Shown here: positions 53,041 through 62,947 of the stretch, piece after piece
How the letters are laid out: every line of letters begins with the position of its first letter
Numbering within the stretch: position 1 is the first letter of the stretch
NCBI GenBank assembly: GCA_043553855.1
Contig: CP121336.1
Coordinates: 930,001-994,000, forward strand
Direction of reading: 5' to 3'
Length of the DNA: 64,000 nucleotides
Source: JAUIAS01 sp030425395
GTDB lineage: Bacteria; Pseudomonadota; Alphaproteobacteria; Rhodobacterales; Rhodobacteraceae
The notes under the pieces: model-generated
The model's database searches: none
What the model was told of the DNA's origin: nothing
What the model saw: the letters and a program-made list of their open reading frames with translations, nothing else
Program-made: the position numbers and the translations under genes

Positions 53041-54563
53041 GATCCTCTCATCCTTTCTTCTGGTAGCCGGATATCGAAGCGTGCCCGCAACATCTGGTCG
53101 ATGGCCGCGGGAATATAGCGCGGGAAATGGGTTGCCAGCGTTGTTTCCGCCGTGAGGCAGGCGGCGCTGTTGATCGTCGGCGCACCGTTGGCGAGCCAGA
53201 TATCAGGAGGTTGCCGGTCGGCGTGCGCCGGATAGACAAAATCCGATTTCATCCTTGCATAGGTCTCGGGGTGGCCCAAAAAGTGTCCTTCGCCTTGCAC
53301 CGTCTGGGCGATCACGTCCACGGCCAGCGTCCGGGTCGACACTTCGATCGGCGAGGCCGCACTCAGAATGGCGCCCAGCATATCATTGTCGATGACATAG
53401 GCCTCGAACGACGTTGCCATCAGCCCCGCCTGCGTGCCAGCGGCCTGTGTCACCAGATTGGCCCCGGCCTGAACCGCCATGGTCACCGAGAGTGCCTTTT
53501 CATACCCGGCCTGCGCGTCTGCGATCTTGCTGTCGGTGGCCCCGGCGATGGTCGAGTTTGGCAGGTTGTAGAACTGCGCCATCTGGCTTGCCGCCGCGGT
53601 CAGGATCGCCTGTTCGCCGCTGCCCCCGGCCATACCGCCCGAGCGCAGATCGGTCACCATAGGGCGGGGGCCATAGATTGCTATGACGTCAGGGTTGGTA
53701 ATCCACGCCAGAACCATCCCGGCCAGAGTTTCGGCATTGGTCTGGGCCAGACAGCCCGCGATGGTGACAGGGCTTGATGCGCCCATCTGCCCGAAAGTGT
53801 TGACCATCACCGGCAGGCCAAGCCGGGCGCCCGCCATCAACACATCGCATGCCTGCGCATCAAACCGCAGCGGCGGGACCACATGATTGATGTTCAAAGA
53901 CAGAAAGGGGCGGGCTTGAAAGGCCTCTTGTGATCCTGCCAACAGGAAGCACATCTCGGCGATTTCGCGAACATGCCCGGCTTCGCTGGCCGAGGTCATG
54001 ACGTGTTTGCAGGTTCCAGCAAGTGCGGCATAGGCGGTGTTGATATCCAGATCCCGCGTAGTGTTCATGTCACAGGCAATCATGGATCGTGAAAAAAAGT
54101 GAATATTATCAAGTGTATCCACTAGGCGCGCCGCGGCATAAAGATCGGCAAGGGTGGCTGGGCGATACTCTTTTGTGGAGAGGTCAACCACCATCGGCGA
54201 TGCCCCGCCCGATCCGGTATGCACTTTTGCTGCCGTCATCTCGATGTCGTGACCCGGACTGCGGCCACACAAGGTGAAATCTCGGCGTAGCCCGGCAAGC
54301 GCCGCCTCGACCAAATGCCGCGGAAACAAGAGCCGTCCGCTTTCTGTCACCCGGCCACCACGGGCGACGACGGCCTGAATGGCCATCTCGGATGCGCCGC
54401 TGAGCCCGGTTTCCTCAAGAATCTCCAAGGATGCCGCGTTGATAAGGGCCATGTCCTCGGCACTTAGCGGTTTCAAGTTCCCCGTCACGGGCGCAGCCCG
54501 GCGTTCAGTGAGCGCAGCTTCGCCCCTTGTACGGCGGCGTTGACGTGGGGACTTGCGATCCAT
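53037..54563 (-). CDS. trimethylamine methyltransferase (MttB) family protein, non-pyrrolysine
   Basis: A 508-residue MttB-superfamily TIM barrel. Blocks such as VHTGSGGASPMVVD, ARLGLPVMVNTFGQMGASSPVT and SGGMAGGSGEQAIL fit the family. No in-frame TAG occurs in the barrel, so it belongs to the non-pyrrolysine subgroup, whose characterised members demethylate quaternary amines such as glycine betaine via a corrinoid protein. No corrinoid protein or reductive activator is encoded nearby. It is first in a three-gene overlapping operon and divergent from the LysR gene. Confidence 0.85.
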   Translation of the reverse strand: MDRKSPRQRRRTRGEAALTERRAAPVTGNLKPLSAEDMALINAASLEILEETGLSGASEMAIQAVVARGGRVTESGRLLFPRHLVEAALAGLRRDFTLCGRSPGHDIEMTAAKVHTGSGGASPMVVDLSTKEYRPATLADLYAAARLVDTLDNIHFFSRSMIACDMNTTRDLDINTAYAALAGTCKHVMTSASEAGHVREIAEMCFLLAGSQEAFQARPFLSLNINHVVPPLRFDAQACDVLMAGARLGLPVMVNTFGQMGASSPVTIAGCLAQTNAETLAGMVLAWITNPDVIAIYGPRPMVTDLRSGGMAGGSGEQAILTAAASQMAQFYNLPNSTIAGATDSKIADAQAGYEKALSVTMAVQAGANLVTQAAGTQAGLMATSFEAYVIDNDMLGAILSAASPIEVSTRTLAVDVIAQTVQGEGHFLGHPETYARMKSDFVYPAHADRQPPDIWLANGAPTINSAACLTAETTLATHFPRYIPAAIDQMLRARFDIRLPEERMRGS

Positions 54564-54672
54564 TTTCCGAGCCCTTGCAGTTCAACCCCAAGCCTTTCAA
54601 CAGCAAACCTGCTCGACAAGTAAATTATCGGGCCGCTATAGATATAAAAAAAGACACCTATTGGATTGACCG
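54564..54672. promoter_or_regulatory. divergent promoter region between mttB-like operon and lysR gene
   Basis: A 109-bp AT-rich gap between two divergent starts, the standard place for a LysR regulator to bind and control both itself and the operon. No specific operator could be fixed by eye. Confidence 0.45.
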
Positions 54673-55572
54673 GTGCGACAAAAACCAAGAAACCTGCCGC
54701 TGACGGCCCTGCGTACCTTCGAGGTTGCCGCGCGACGCCTCAGTTTCAAGGACGCCGCGGATGAGCTCTGTGTCAGCGCCACGACGGTCAGCAACCAGAT
54801 CAGGCAACTCGAGGCGGACTGGAAGTGCAAGCTGTTCATTCGCAAGACCCGCGCCGTGGTGCTGACGGATGAAGGCCGCTCGCTCAGTCAGGTGGTGACC
54901 CGCGCCTTCGATGACATCCGGGCCGAGGTCGAGGTGCATATGAACTCCGGACGCAAGTCCGTTACGCTGGCGGTTGGCCCGATTTTCGGATCGCGTTGGC
55001 TGGTGCCCCGGTTGGAGCGCTTTCGGGAAATGCATCCCAAGATCGACCTTGTATTACATGACAGCCCAAGGATCACGGATGCGGCGATGATGACGTCTCA
55101 TCTGGCCGTCGATTGGGGAACCGGGGCCTGGTCGGGATTAAACAGCCAAAAACTGTTCGATGTAACCTATGCTCCCATCCTGCGTGCCGATCTATTGGAA
55201 GCTTGCGGAGGGCTGACGACGCCCAGCGACCTCGCGCGCTTTCCCCTGATCCACCAACGCGACAAATCTGAATGGACCGCCTGGTTCAAGCTGGCCGGCG
55301 TTGCCGAATTCGACACCATAGCCGAAACCATAATCACGGATTCCAACCTGGTTCTTCAGGCGGCGCTCGACGGTCAGGGGGTGTCATTGGGGGTCTTTCC
55401 GTTTGTGAGCGCTGATGTGACAGCCGGTCATTTGGTCAAACCTTTCGATATCGAATTGGTGCCAGAACGCTCGTTTCATTTGCTGAGCCGCCCGAACAGC
55501 CCACGCACGCGCGAGGTTTCGGCGGTTCTGGACTGGCTTTTGACTGAAGCCGCCCGTTCATCCGACGGATAA
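54673..55572 (+). CDS. LysR-family transcriptional regulator (GcvA-like)
   Basis: A 299-residue regulator with an N-terminal HTH (LTALRTFEVAARRLSFKDAA, then LCVSATTVSNQIRQLE) and a periplasmic-binding-like effector domain. The N-terminus is of the GcvA type. The start codon is GTG. It is divergent from the mttB-like operon and its last 15 bp overlap the end of the convergent peptidase gene. Confidence 0.9.
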   Translation: MRQKPRNLPLTALRTFEVAARRLSFKDAADELCVSATTVSNQIRQLEADWKCKLFIRKTRAVVLTDEGRSLSQVVTRAFDDIRAEVEVHMNSGRKSVTLAVGPIFGSRWLVPRLERFREMHPKIDLVLHDSPRITDAAMMTSHLAVDWGTGAWSGLNSQKLFDVTYAPILRADLLEACGGLTTPSDLARFPLIHQRDKSEWTAWFKLAGVAEFDTIAETIITDSNLVLQAALDGQGVSLGVFPFVSADVTAGHLVKPFDIELVPERSFHLLSRPNSPRTREVSAVLDWLLTEAARSSDG

Positions 55573-56235
55573 CGCCACTTGGTAACTTCCGGTGTCCGTC
55601 CGGCTTACCCAATAGGCGCCAGCCCCGGGCGTCGCGCTGCACATCGCTGCCGGTCGGGCGTTTTCAAATGCTACCGCCGCGCCATCGTCAATCGCAAGGG
55701 TCGTGGGCATGGCGCCTTCTGCAACGGCCTTGTGCAATGCCGCGTGCCGTTCCGTTTCGGTCGAGTAGTGCGGGCATGCCCCTATCGGGATCAGCCCAAG
55801 ACCGGCGAGAGGGCGCATTGGTCCCTGCCCCGAGTTGAACAGGAACGCATCGAACCAGCAGACGGCCCCGGCGCTGACGCCCGCCAGAGTTACCCCAGAG
55901 CGGCAAGCATCGCTCAGCACGCGATCCCACGCGTTGCTGCGCCATGTGTTGACCATCTCTTCGGTGTTTCCTCCGCCGACATAAACCAGATCAACACCTT
56001 CCAGATGCCGGGTGAGTTCTGCTGCCGAAAGCGACATTGGCAGGTGGATCTGTGCGCTGGAGACCTTCGCAAACCGGGATTTGAAACGGGCAATTTTTGA
56101 CGGGTCGTCGTGGCTTGCCGTGCCGATATAGGCGAGTCTGGGACTGCTGAGACCTGTCTGCTTCAGGCAGAAATCATCGAGTTCGGGAAAGGTATCATGG
56201 GTAAAGCCACCTCCGCCGATTGCGATAATCTTCAT
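55558..56235 (-). CDS. peptidase S51 family protein (dipeptidase E-like)
   Basis: A 225-residue class I glutamine-amidotransferase-like hydrolase. Ser121 in AGVSAGAVCWF is the nucleophile of the S51 signature; the YVGGGNTEEM loop and the C-terminal GACPHYSTE block fit the family. It probably cleaves a small aspartyl- or related peptide. It is divergent from the peptide-type ABC importer, consistent with intake and cleavage of a small peptide or amide. Confidence 0.83.
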   Translation of the reverse strand: MKIIAIGGGGFTHDTFPELDDFCLKQTGLSSPRLAYIGTASHDDPSKIARFKSRFAKVSSAQIHLPMSLSAAELTRHLEGVDLVYVGGGNTEEMVNTWRSNAWDRVLSDACRSGVTLAGVSAGAVCWFDAFLFNSGQGPMRPLAGLGLIPIGACPHYSTETERHAALHKAVAEGAMPTTLAIDDGAAVAFENARPAAMCSATPGAGAYWVSRTDTGSYQVALSVG

Positions 56236-56471
56236 CTTTGCGGTGCCACTTCATATTCGGTTTCCGGATGCATCCTGTAACAAACGGTATTTGTGCCTTG
56301 GCTGTCAAAGGCCAAAACTGGATTGGGGGGGACATTTGCCGAAATGACCGGTGGATTAAAAAAATACCATCTATCGAAAGGCCGATTTGCGTTTGTCCGC
56401 AGGCGGCCCGGGGGAAGAACATTTTTAGGAAGCGGCGCGCGAGATCAGCATCGCATCACTGGGAGGAAAAA

Positions 56472-57950
56472 ATGAAAAAATTGCTTACCATGACGGCTGT
56501 GACGGCGATGCTTGCCGGCATGGCTGTTGCCGAGCCTTCGGGTACATTCCGTCAGGCACATGAGCTTGGCTTTGGGGCTCAGTCCAGCCTTGATCCCATC
56601 TCCAAGGGGCGCGTGTTCCAGATCACCGAGAAAATCATGAACCGCCTTGTGCGCCCGGGTCTGGACGGCAAGCCGGAGCCTGATCTGGCGACCAGCTGGG
56701 AAGCCAACGAGGATGCGACAGTCTGGACCTACAAGCTGCGCGAGGGGATCAAATTTCACGATGGCAGCACGTTCGAGGCCGCCGACGTGGTCTATTCGCT
56801 GAACCGGGTTCTCGATCCGGACAGCGACAGCCCGGCGCGTTCTGCGGTCAAGATGATCACCAGCGTCGAGGCGCTGGATAACATGACCGTTCAGATCACG
56901 CTGGATACACCCTTTGCCGACATGCCGCTTCAGCTGATGGATTACCGCCTGAGGATGCTGAACGAAGGCTCCGGCGATACGATTGCCACCTCGGGCAACG
57001 GCACCGGCCCGTTCATGGTCGAGACGTTTGACGCCGAAGGCACCACCGTGCTCGTCGCCAATCCGGACTATTGGGAAGGCGCGCCCGGCGTGGCGCGGAT
57101 GGAAGTCATCGGCATCGCCGATGGACAGGCCCGGCTTCAGGCACTACTGGGCGGGCAGATCGACATGGAGCGCGGCATCACCGCACAACAGCAGGTCATG
57201 CTGACCGGATCGGACAAGTTCGACGTGCAGGTCATCCCCACCGGCAACTGGCGCGGACTGGTGTTCCGCACGGATGTGGAGCCCTTCAGCGATGTCCGCG
57301 TGCGCAAGGCGGTGCGGATGGCAGCGGACCGCGAGGAACTGGTCAAGCTGGTACTGGGCGGTCAGGGTGTTGTGGCCTGTGACGCGCCGGTCGAGCCGAA
57401 TGACCAATATCGTGCCGACCTGTCCTGCCCGCAAGACATCGAAGGCGCCAGGGCATTGCTGGCCGAGGCGGGCTATCCCGACGGGATCGACATTGACGTG
57501 CATGTCGCAACGCTGGAGCCGACTTGGCCAACACTGGCCGTCGCCTATCAGGAACAGGCGGCTGCCGCCGGCATCCGGGTGAACGTGGTGCAGACGCCGA
57601 CCGATGGCTATTGGTCCGAGGTTTGGATGAAGAAGGACGTGGCCGCGACCCGTTGGAACGAACGCCCTGCCGATCAGGCGCTGCATGAAATCTATCTCTC
57701 CACTGCCAAGTGGAACGAGAGCTATTTCAAGGACGAGGCCTTTGACGCGATGCTGGCCGAGGCTCGCCGCGAGCTGGATTTCGAAAAGCGCAAGGCGATC
57801 TATGTCAAGGCGCAGGAACACCTGTTGGAAAACAGCGGCACGCTGATCCCATACACTGTGACCCGGATGGTGGGCGTGTCGTCGCGGGTAAAGAACCTCG
57901 ACCCGGTCAAAAACGACGCCGTGCGCTGGCACAAGATCACGGTCAACTGA
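56472..57950 (+). CDS. ABC transporter substrate-binding protein (dipeptide/opine family 5)
   Basis: A 492-residue periplasmic protein with a signal peptide (MKKLLTMTAVTAMLAGMAVA). SBP_bac_5 blocks: LVRPGLDGKPEPDLATSWE, WTYKLREGIKFHDGS, VRKAVRMAADREELVKLVLGG. It binds a peptide, amide or similar solute. GGGAGG lies 7 nt upstream of the ATG. It is first in an operon running through the dehydrogenase gene. Confidence 0.92.
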   Translation: MKKLLTMTAVTAMLAGMAVAEPSGTFRQAHELGFGAQSSLDPISKGRVFQITEKIMNRLVRPGLDGKPEPDLATSWEANEDATVWTYKLREGIKFHDGSTFEAADVVYSLNRVLDPDSDSPARSAVKMITSVEALDNMTVQITLDTPFADMPLQLMDYRLRMLNEGSGDTIATSGNGTGPFMVETFDAEGTTVLVANPDYWEGAPGVARMEVIGIADGQARLQALLGGQIDMERGITAQQQVMLTGSDKFDVQVIPTGNWRGLVFRTDVEPFSDVRVRKAVRMAADREELVKLVLGGQGVVACDAPVEPNDQYRADLSCPQDIEGARALLAEAGYPDGIDIDVHVATLEPTWPTLAVAYQEQAAAAGIRVNVVQTPTDGYWSEVWMKKDVAATRWNERPADQALHEIYLSTAKWNESYFKDEAFDAMLAEARRELDFEKRKAIYVKAQEHLLENSGTLIPYTVTRMVGVSSRVKNLDPVKNDAVRWHKITVN

Positions 57951-58030
57951 TCACTTGAACCGGTTCGGGGCGCTGCCATATTGCGGCGCCCCACCCATGA
58001 CACGCTTCTCGGAATACAGGACACGCTTTC

Positions 58031-58990
58031 ATGCTGCGCATGCTCCTTCGACGTCTGTTTCTGGGTGCCGCGACGGTCGCTATCGTTTCGGTCATCATTT
58101 TCTCGGGGGTCGAACTGTTGCCCGGTGACTCCTGCACGGCGTTTCTTGAACGAGAAGCCAAGGGTAAGTTGCTTGAAAACTGCCGCGAGGCGCAGGGGCT
58201 CAACCGCCCCGCGATCGAGCGCTATGTCGACTGGGCGGCAGGCGCGGTGCAGGGCGATCTGGGCGTGTCCGCCAATGGACAAAAGAGCATTTCCGAACTG
58301 GTGGGCGCGCGGCTCGGGAACTCGCTTCTGCTGGCGGCCTGTTCGCTGGTCTTGGGCGTGCCGCTGGCGATCTTCCTTGGTGTTGTGACCGGGCTTTGGC
58401 GGGACAGGCCAATTGACCTGGCCCTTTCGACATTGGCAATTTTTGCCATGACGATCCCGGAATTCGTGTCGGCCACGGTTCTGATCCTGCTTTTTTCGGT
58501 CTGGCTGGGCTGGTTGCCCGGCATCGTGCTGACCCCGGCCCATGCCCCGGCGTCTGAGTTTTTCCCTGAAATCCTGTTGCCGGTGCTGGTGCTGACGATG
58601 GTGATGACGGCGCATATCCTGCGCATGGTGCGCTCGTCGGTGATCGAAGTGATGGCGGGCGATTATGTGCAGATGGCCACGCTCAAAGGCGTGCCCTATT
58701 GGCGGATCGTGTTCCGACATGCGCTGCCAAATGCATTGCTGCCTGCGATCAACGTCGTGGCGCTGACCATTGCGTGGCTGTTGGGTGGTGTCGTGGTGAT
58801 CGAGGTGGTGTTCAACTATCCCGGCTTGGGCCGGATGATGATTGACAGCATTTCTGATCGCGACCTGCCGGTGGTGCAGGCCATCGCCTTGATCGTGGCC
58901 ACAGTTTATGTCGGCGTGAACCTGTCGGCCGATCTGTTGACGATGGTCGCCAATCCGCGCCTGCGCACATTGCATATGAGGCGGAAATGA
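58031..58990 (+). CDS. ABC transporter permease (DppB-like)
   Basis: A 319-residue inner-membrane permease with about six helices and the EAA-type loop MATLKGVPYWRIVFRHALPNALLPAI. An enlarged periplasmic segment (PGDSCTAFLEREAKGKLLEN) between helices 1 and 2 is noticeable. Overlaps the next permease by 4 nt. Confidence 0.92.
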   Translation: MLRMLLRRLFLGAATVAIVSVIIFSGVELLPGDSCTAFLEREAKGKLLENCREAQGLNRPAIERYVDWAAGAVQGDLGVSANGQKSISELVGARLGNSLLLAACSLVLGVPLAIFLGVVTGLWRDRPIDLALSTLAIFAMTIPEFVSATVLILLFSVWLGWLPGIVLTPAHAPASEFFPEILLPVLVLTMVMTAHILRMVRSSVIEVMAGDYVQMATLKGVPYWRIVFRHALPNALLPAINVVALTIAWLLGGVVVIEVVFNYPGLGRMMIDSISDRDLPVVQAIALIVATVYVGVNLSADLLTMVANPRLRTLHMRRK

Positions 58991-59874
58991 GCGTCGCTTC
59001 GGTTCCGAACCAAAACACCCGTTTCGCCCGTTTCATTTTGGTGCTGCGCGATGTGATGGCGCGTCCCTCTGGCGCAATTGGCCTGACGCTTGTCATGGCG
59101 CATCTGCTGTTGGCCATCGTCAGTCCGCTGATCGTGCCCTATGACTACAAGGCGATGAACTCGGCCATGATGTTGACCGGGCCCGAGGCCGCGCATTGGC
59201 TGGGCACCGATCATCTGGGCCGGGATGTCTTTACCCGTGTCCTTTTGGGCGGGCGAGAGGCGCTGCTGGTCACGGGCATTGCCACGCCCATCGCGGTGAC
59301 ATGGGGCGGGTTTGTCGGTATCTTCTTCGGCCTTGTGGGCGGGCGCATCGACGAGGTGATGATGCGGGTGGTGGATGCTTTCCTGTCATTGCCGTGGATT
59401 TTGAAAATGCTGGTGCTGATCGTGACATTTGGCACCGGGATCGAGGTGTTGATTCCGACACTCGCGTTCTTTTACGGCATCCCGGTCATTCGTATCGCCC
59501 GTGCCGCCACCCATGACGTGGTGGCGCGCGATTTCGTGTCGGCGGCGCGCGCGCGCGGGCATGGCCGCATGACGATCATCCGGCGCGAGCTGTTGCCGAA
59601 TGTGCTCGATACATTGATGGTCGAGGGCGCAATGCGCTGGTCATGGATGTTGTTGGCGTTTTCGTCGCTGTCGTTCCTTGGCTTCGGCGTGTCCCCTCCG
59701 ACGCCTGACTGGGGCCTGATGATCGCTGATGCGCGCGGCTTCATGTCCTTTGCGCCATGGGGCGTGTTGGGGCCGGTCATCGCGCTCAGCTCGCTGATTA
59801 TCGGCATCAACCTGACCGCCGACGCATTGGCCAAGGCGCTTGGCATCGACCGTGCACAAAAGGCCCCGGTATGA
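58987..59874 (+). CDS. ABC transporter permease (DppC-like)
   Basis: A 295-residue inner-membrane permease with the DppC N-terminal segment (HWLGTDHLGRDVFTRVLLGG) and EAA loop (ARGHGRMTIIRRELLPNVLD). It pairs with the DppB-like permease. The stop overlaps the ATPase start by 4 nt. Confidence 0.92.
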   Translation: MSVASVPNQNTRFARFILVLRDVMARPSGAIGLTLVMAHLLLAIVSPLIVPYDYKAMNSAMMLTGPEAAHWLGTDHLGRDVFTRVLLGGREALLVTGIATPIAVTWGGFVGIFFGLVGGRIDEVMMRVVDAFLSLPWILKMLVLIVTFGTGIEVLIPTLAFFYGIPVIRIARAATHDVVARDFVSAARARGHGRMTIIRRELLPNVLDTLMVEGAMRWSWMLLAFSSLSFLGFGVSPPTPDWGLMIADARGFMSFAPWGVLGPVIALSSLIIGINLTADALAKALGIDRAQKAPV

Positions 59875-61907
59875 CGCGGCCCGTTATTGATATCCGCAAT
59901 ATCTCGGTCGGGTTTACCGGCAAATCCGGCGCGACGCTTCCGGTTCTGCGCAACATCGACCTGAGTGTGGCCGAGGGCGAAAGCATCGGGATTGTCGGCG
60001 AAAGCGGGTCCGGCAAATCCACGCTGGCGCTGGCGGCCATGGGGTTTCTGAAGCGCGGATTGCGCCTGCTTGACGGGTCGGTCGCCTTTCGTGGTCAGGA
60101 CATGTTTTCGCGCACCCGGCAAGAGTTGGAAAAGATCCGCGGTGGCGAGCTGGCGCTGATCCCGCAGAACTCGGGGCAATCGCTGACCCCGACGTTGCGC
60201 ATTGGGGCGCAGTTGATCGAGGCGCTGCGGTTGCATTCGGCTGTGCCCGAGTCCCAATATGTTGCCAAGGCGACTGAACTGTTGGGGCAGGTGCGTTTGC
60301 CCGATCCCAAGGCGATCCTGTCGCGGTTTCCACACGAGTTGTCAGGGGGGCAGCAACAGCGGGTTGCGGTGGCGATGGCATTGGCCGGTGAACCGCACGC
60401 ATTGTTGCTGGACGAGCCGACAACCGGGCTGGATGTGACAACCCAGGCCCATATTCTGGAACTGCTGCGCGACATCGCCCGCGAACGCGGTATGGCGATG
60501 GTTTACGTCAGCCATGACCTTGGCGCGATTGCCCGTGTTTGTGACCGCGTGATGGTGATGTATGCGGGCGAGGTCGTACTGGAGGGCACGACACGGCAGG
60601 TGCTGAAGACACCGGCGCACCCCTATGCGCGCGGGCTTTTGGCCTCGATCCCGCGGCTGGCCGACCGGCATTTGCCGGTTGCCCTTGATGGCCGCCCCCC
60701 TGCGCCGGGCGGGGCAGGAAATGGCTGTTCGTTTGTTGATCGTTGCGCGCTGGCGCAGGCGCGGTGCCGCGCGGAACGTCCCGAACTTTCTGCACTGCCC
60801 GACGGAGAGTTAGTGCGTTGCTTCTTTTCCGATCAGGTTGAAGAGCTGTCCCTGACGGGAGCCGGCGCAGTTCCGGTGGACATCGCCGCAGACGGGCCGC
60901 CAGCCCTGCAACTGAGCGATCTGTCGATCAGCTATCATCAGCCCGGCCTGTTCGACCGTTTCCTTGGTCGCGACAACGCCCGCGTCGCCACGGTTGACGA
61001 TATCGACATCACCGTGCGCCGGGGTGAAACGCTGGGTCTTGTCGGCGAAAGCGGGTCCGGCAAATCTACGATCCTGAAATCGATTGCCGGCTTGTTGCCG
61101 CCTGCGGGAGGCAAGATCGCAGTGGCCGGGGACGAAGTTTTGGCTCCGGTGGTCGAGAACCGCCCGCCGGATCAATTGCGCCGCATCCAGCTGATCTTCC
61201 AGAACCCGGACGACAGCCTGAACCCGCGCCAGACCATTGCCGAGATTCTTGAACAACCGCTGCGGCTTTACTTCGGCCTGACCGGGCAGGCGCTGCATGA
61301 TCGCAGCGTTGAAATCCTCGACCGGGTGCGGCTGGGCGGGCATTATCTGGATCGTTTGCCCAGTCAGCTTTCGGGTGGGGAAAAACAGCGTGTTGCCGTG
61401 GCCCGTGCCTTTGCCGCCGATCCGGAAATCGTGCTGTGTGACGAGGTGACTTCGGCGCTGGACGTGTCGGTGCAGGCAGCCGTTCTGGACCTGCTGAACG
61501 AGCTGAAGGAAAAGCAGGGCACGACTTATGTTTTCGTCAGCCACGACCTGGCGGTGGTCAAGGCGCTGTCGGACCGGGTCGCGGTGCTCTATCAGGGGCG
61601 CTTGTGTGAAATCGGGCCGTCTGATCAGGTCTATGCGACGCCCTCGCATCCTTATACCGAGGTGCTGTTGGGGGCGGTGCTGGAGCCTGACCCGGACACT
61701 GCGCCAACGCTTGCCGCCGATGACGTGGTTGAACTGTCGCCGCCTGCACAGGGTTGCCCGTTCCAACGCCGCTGCCCGCGCAAGATCGGCCCGATCTGCG
61801 ACACTGAAACACCGCCTTGGCACGAGGCTTCCGACGGTCACGCGATCCGCTGTCATCACGCGATCGCCGATCTGGCGGCGGCGCAGGCGGGCCAGGCTGC
61901 AGAATGA
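59871..61907 (+). CDS. fused DppD-DppF ABC transporter ATPase
   Basis: A 678-residue double ATPase. Domain 1 has Walker A GESGSGKS (43-50), signature LSGGQQQRVAVAMAL and the oligopeptide-type tail CSFVDRCALAQARC. Domain 2 has a second GESGSGKS near 390, signature LSGGEKQRVAVARAF and tail CPFQRRCPRKIGPIC. Usually these are two genes (DppD, DppF); here one polypeptide. It energises import by the preceding permeases. The stop overlaps the dehydrogenase start by 4 nt. Confidence 0.92.
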   Translation: MTRPVIDIRNISVGFTGKSGATLPVLRNIDLSVAEGESIGIVGESGSGKSTLALAAMGFLKRGLRLLDGSVAFRGQDMFSRTRQELEKIRGGELALIPQNSGQSLTPTLRIGAQLIEALRLHSAVPESQYVAKATELLGQVRLPDPKAILSRFPHELSGGQQQRVAVAMALAGEPHALLLDEPTTGLDVTTQAHILELLRDIARERGMAMVYVSHDLGAIARVCDRVMVMYAGEVVLEGTTRQVLKTPAHPYARGLLASIPRLADRHLPVALDGRPPAPGGAGNGCSFVDRCALAQARCRAERPELSALPDGELVRCFFSDQVEELSLTGAGAVPVDIAADGPPALQLSDLSISYHQPGLFDRFLGRDNARVATVDDIDITVRRGETLGLVGESGSGKSTILKSIAGLLPPAGGKIAVAGDEVLAPVVENRPPDQLRRIQLIFQNPDDSLNPRQTIAEILEQPLRLYFGLTGQALHDRSVEILDRVRLGGHYLDRLPSQLSGGEKQRVAVARAFAADPEIVLCDEVTSALDVSVQAAVLDLLNELKEKQGTTYVFVSHDLAVVKALSDRVAVLYQGRLCEIGPSDQVYATPSHPYTEVLLGAVLEPDPDTAPTLAADDVVELSPPAQGCPFQRRCPRKIGPICDTETPPWHEASDGHAIRCHHAIADLAAAQAGQAAE

Positions 61908-62947
61908 CGTCGCACGGAAAACTGGAGCTTGATGAAGCCCGGGTTTCGGTTGCAATTACCGATGCGCATGAGATCGCGCGCCGAATACTGACGCGGGCGG
62001 GGTGTCCCTGCACGATTGCGGGCGAGATCGTTGACCACCTGATTGATGCGGATTTGTGCGGTGTGGAATCGCATGGCATTTTCCGGGCGTTGCAATATGC
62101 GGACGAGTTTCGGCGCGGGTATATCCGGTCCGATGCCCAGCCGTCTGTTGACACCAGCAAATCCCCCACCCTGCAAGTGGATGGCCAGGGCGGTATCGGC
62201 ATCACCGCCATGGCACAGGCTACCGAGGTCGGGATCGAGACGGCCCGAACGCATGGCCTCACCACGATTGCCGTGCGCAATACCGGGCATACCGGACGGT
62301 TGGGCGCATTTGCCGAAACGGCTGCCAATGCCGGGTGCCTGTTCATCGCCTCGGGCGGTGGCGCCAGACAGAACTGGCGCATGGTTGCGCCTTACGGCGG
62401 AGCCAAAGCGGTATTGCCAACAAACCCATGGTGTCTGGGAATCCCGGGCGGCGATCACGGACCTGTTGTTCTGGATTGCGCAACCGGACAGATTGCGGGT
62501 GGCTGGATTTACGCGGCGCAACGGGCCGGTGGATTGCTGCCGCATGGTGCCATCATTGACAATAAGGGCCGCCCGACCCGCGATCCGGCCGATTACTTCG
62601 CGGGCGGGGCAATCCTGCCGAAAGGTGGCGCGTTGGGCTATGGCCTTGCCACGATAGGCGAGTTGATTTGCGATGCCATGCTTGGCCCGGCAAAGGTGGA
62701 ATGCAACACCTTCGTCCTGATGGTCGATACCGGGCGCTACCGCGCACCGGGGGCGCTGCAACAGGCTGCCGAAGATATCCTGGGCGAACTGCGCCAATGC
62801 CCGCCCGCCGCCGGTTTCAGCAGGGTCGAAGTGCCGGGCGAACGCGAAAGTGCCGCGCGGTCGGCCAAAGCGATGCTGGACCTGCCTGCCAAGATCTGGG
62901 CCCAGTTGCGCGCAGCCGCCGGAGCGTCAGGCGAAGGGCAGGTCTGA
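61904..62947 (+). CDS. Ldh family (malate/L-lactate/ureidoglycolate-type) dehydrogenase
   Basis: A 347-residue NAD(P)-dependent enzyme of the Ldh2 fold: LCGVESHGIFRALQYADEF, the IAVRNTGHTGRLGAF block with the conserved catalytic His, and VLPTNPWCLGIPGG. Members oxidise or reduce 2-hydroxy/2-keto acids or related imino acids. It is last in the ABC operon, suggesting it acts on the imported compound or its product. Its 3' end overlaps the convergent DmdA-like gene by 21 bp. Confidence 0.88.
   Translation: MTSHGKLELDEARVSVAITDAHEIARRILTRAGCPCTIAGEIVDHLIDADLCGVESHGIFRALQYADEFRRGYIRSDAQPSVDTSKSPTLQVDGQGGIGITAMAQATEVGIETARTHGLTTIAVRNTGHTGRLGAFAETAANAGCLFIASGGGARQNWRMVAPYGGAKAVLPTNPWCLGIPGGDHGPVVLDCATGQIAGGWIYAAQRAGGLLPHGAIIDNKGRPTRDPADYFAGGAILPKGGALGYGLATIGELICDAMLGPAKVECNTFVLMVDTGRYRAPGALQQAAEDILGELRQCPPAAGFSRVEVPGERESAARSAKAMLDLPAKIWAQLRAAAGASGEGQV

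Noticed and set aside
53037..54563. Pyrrolysine-containing trimethylamine methyltransferase
   Set aside because: The frame reads through with no internal TAG and no pyl genes are visible.
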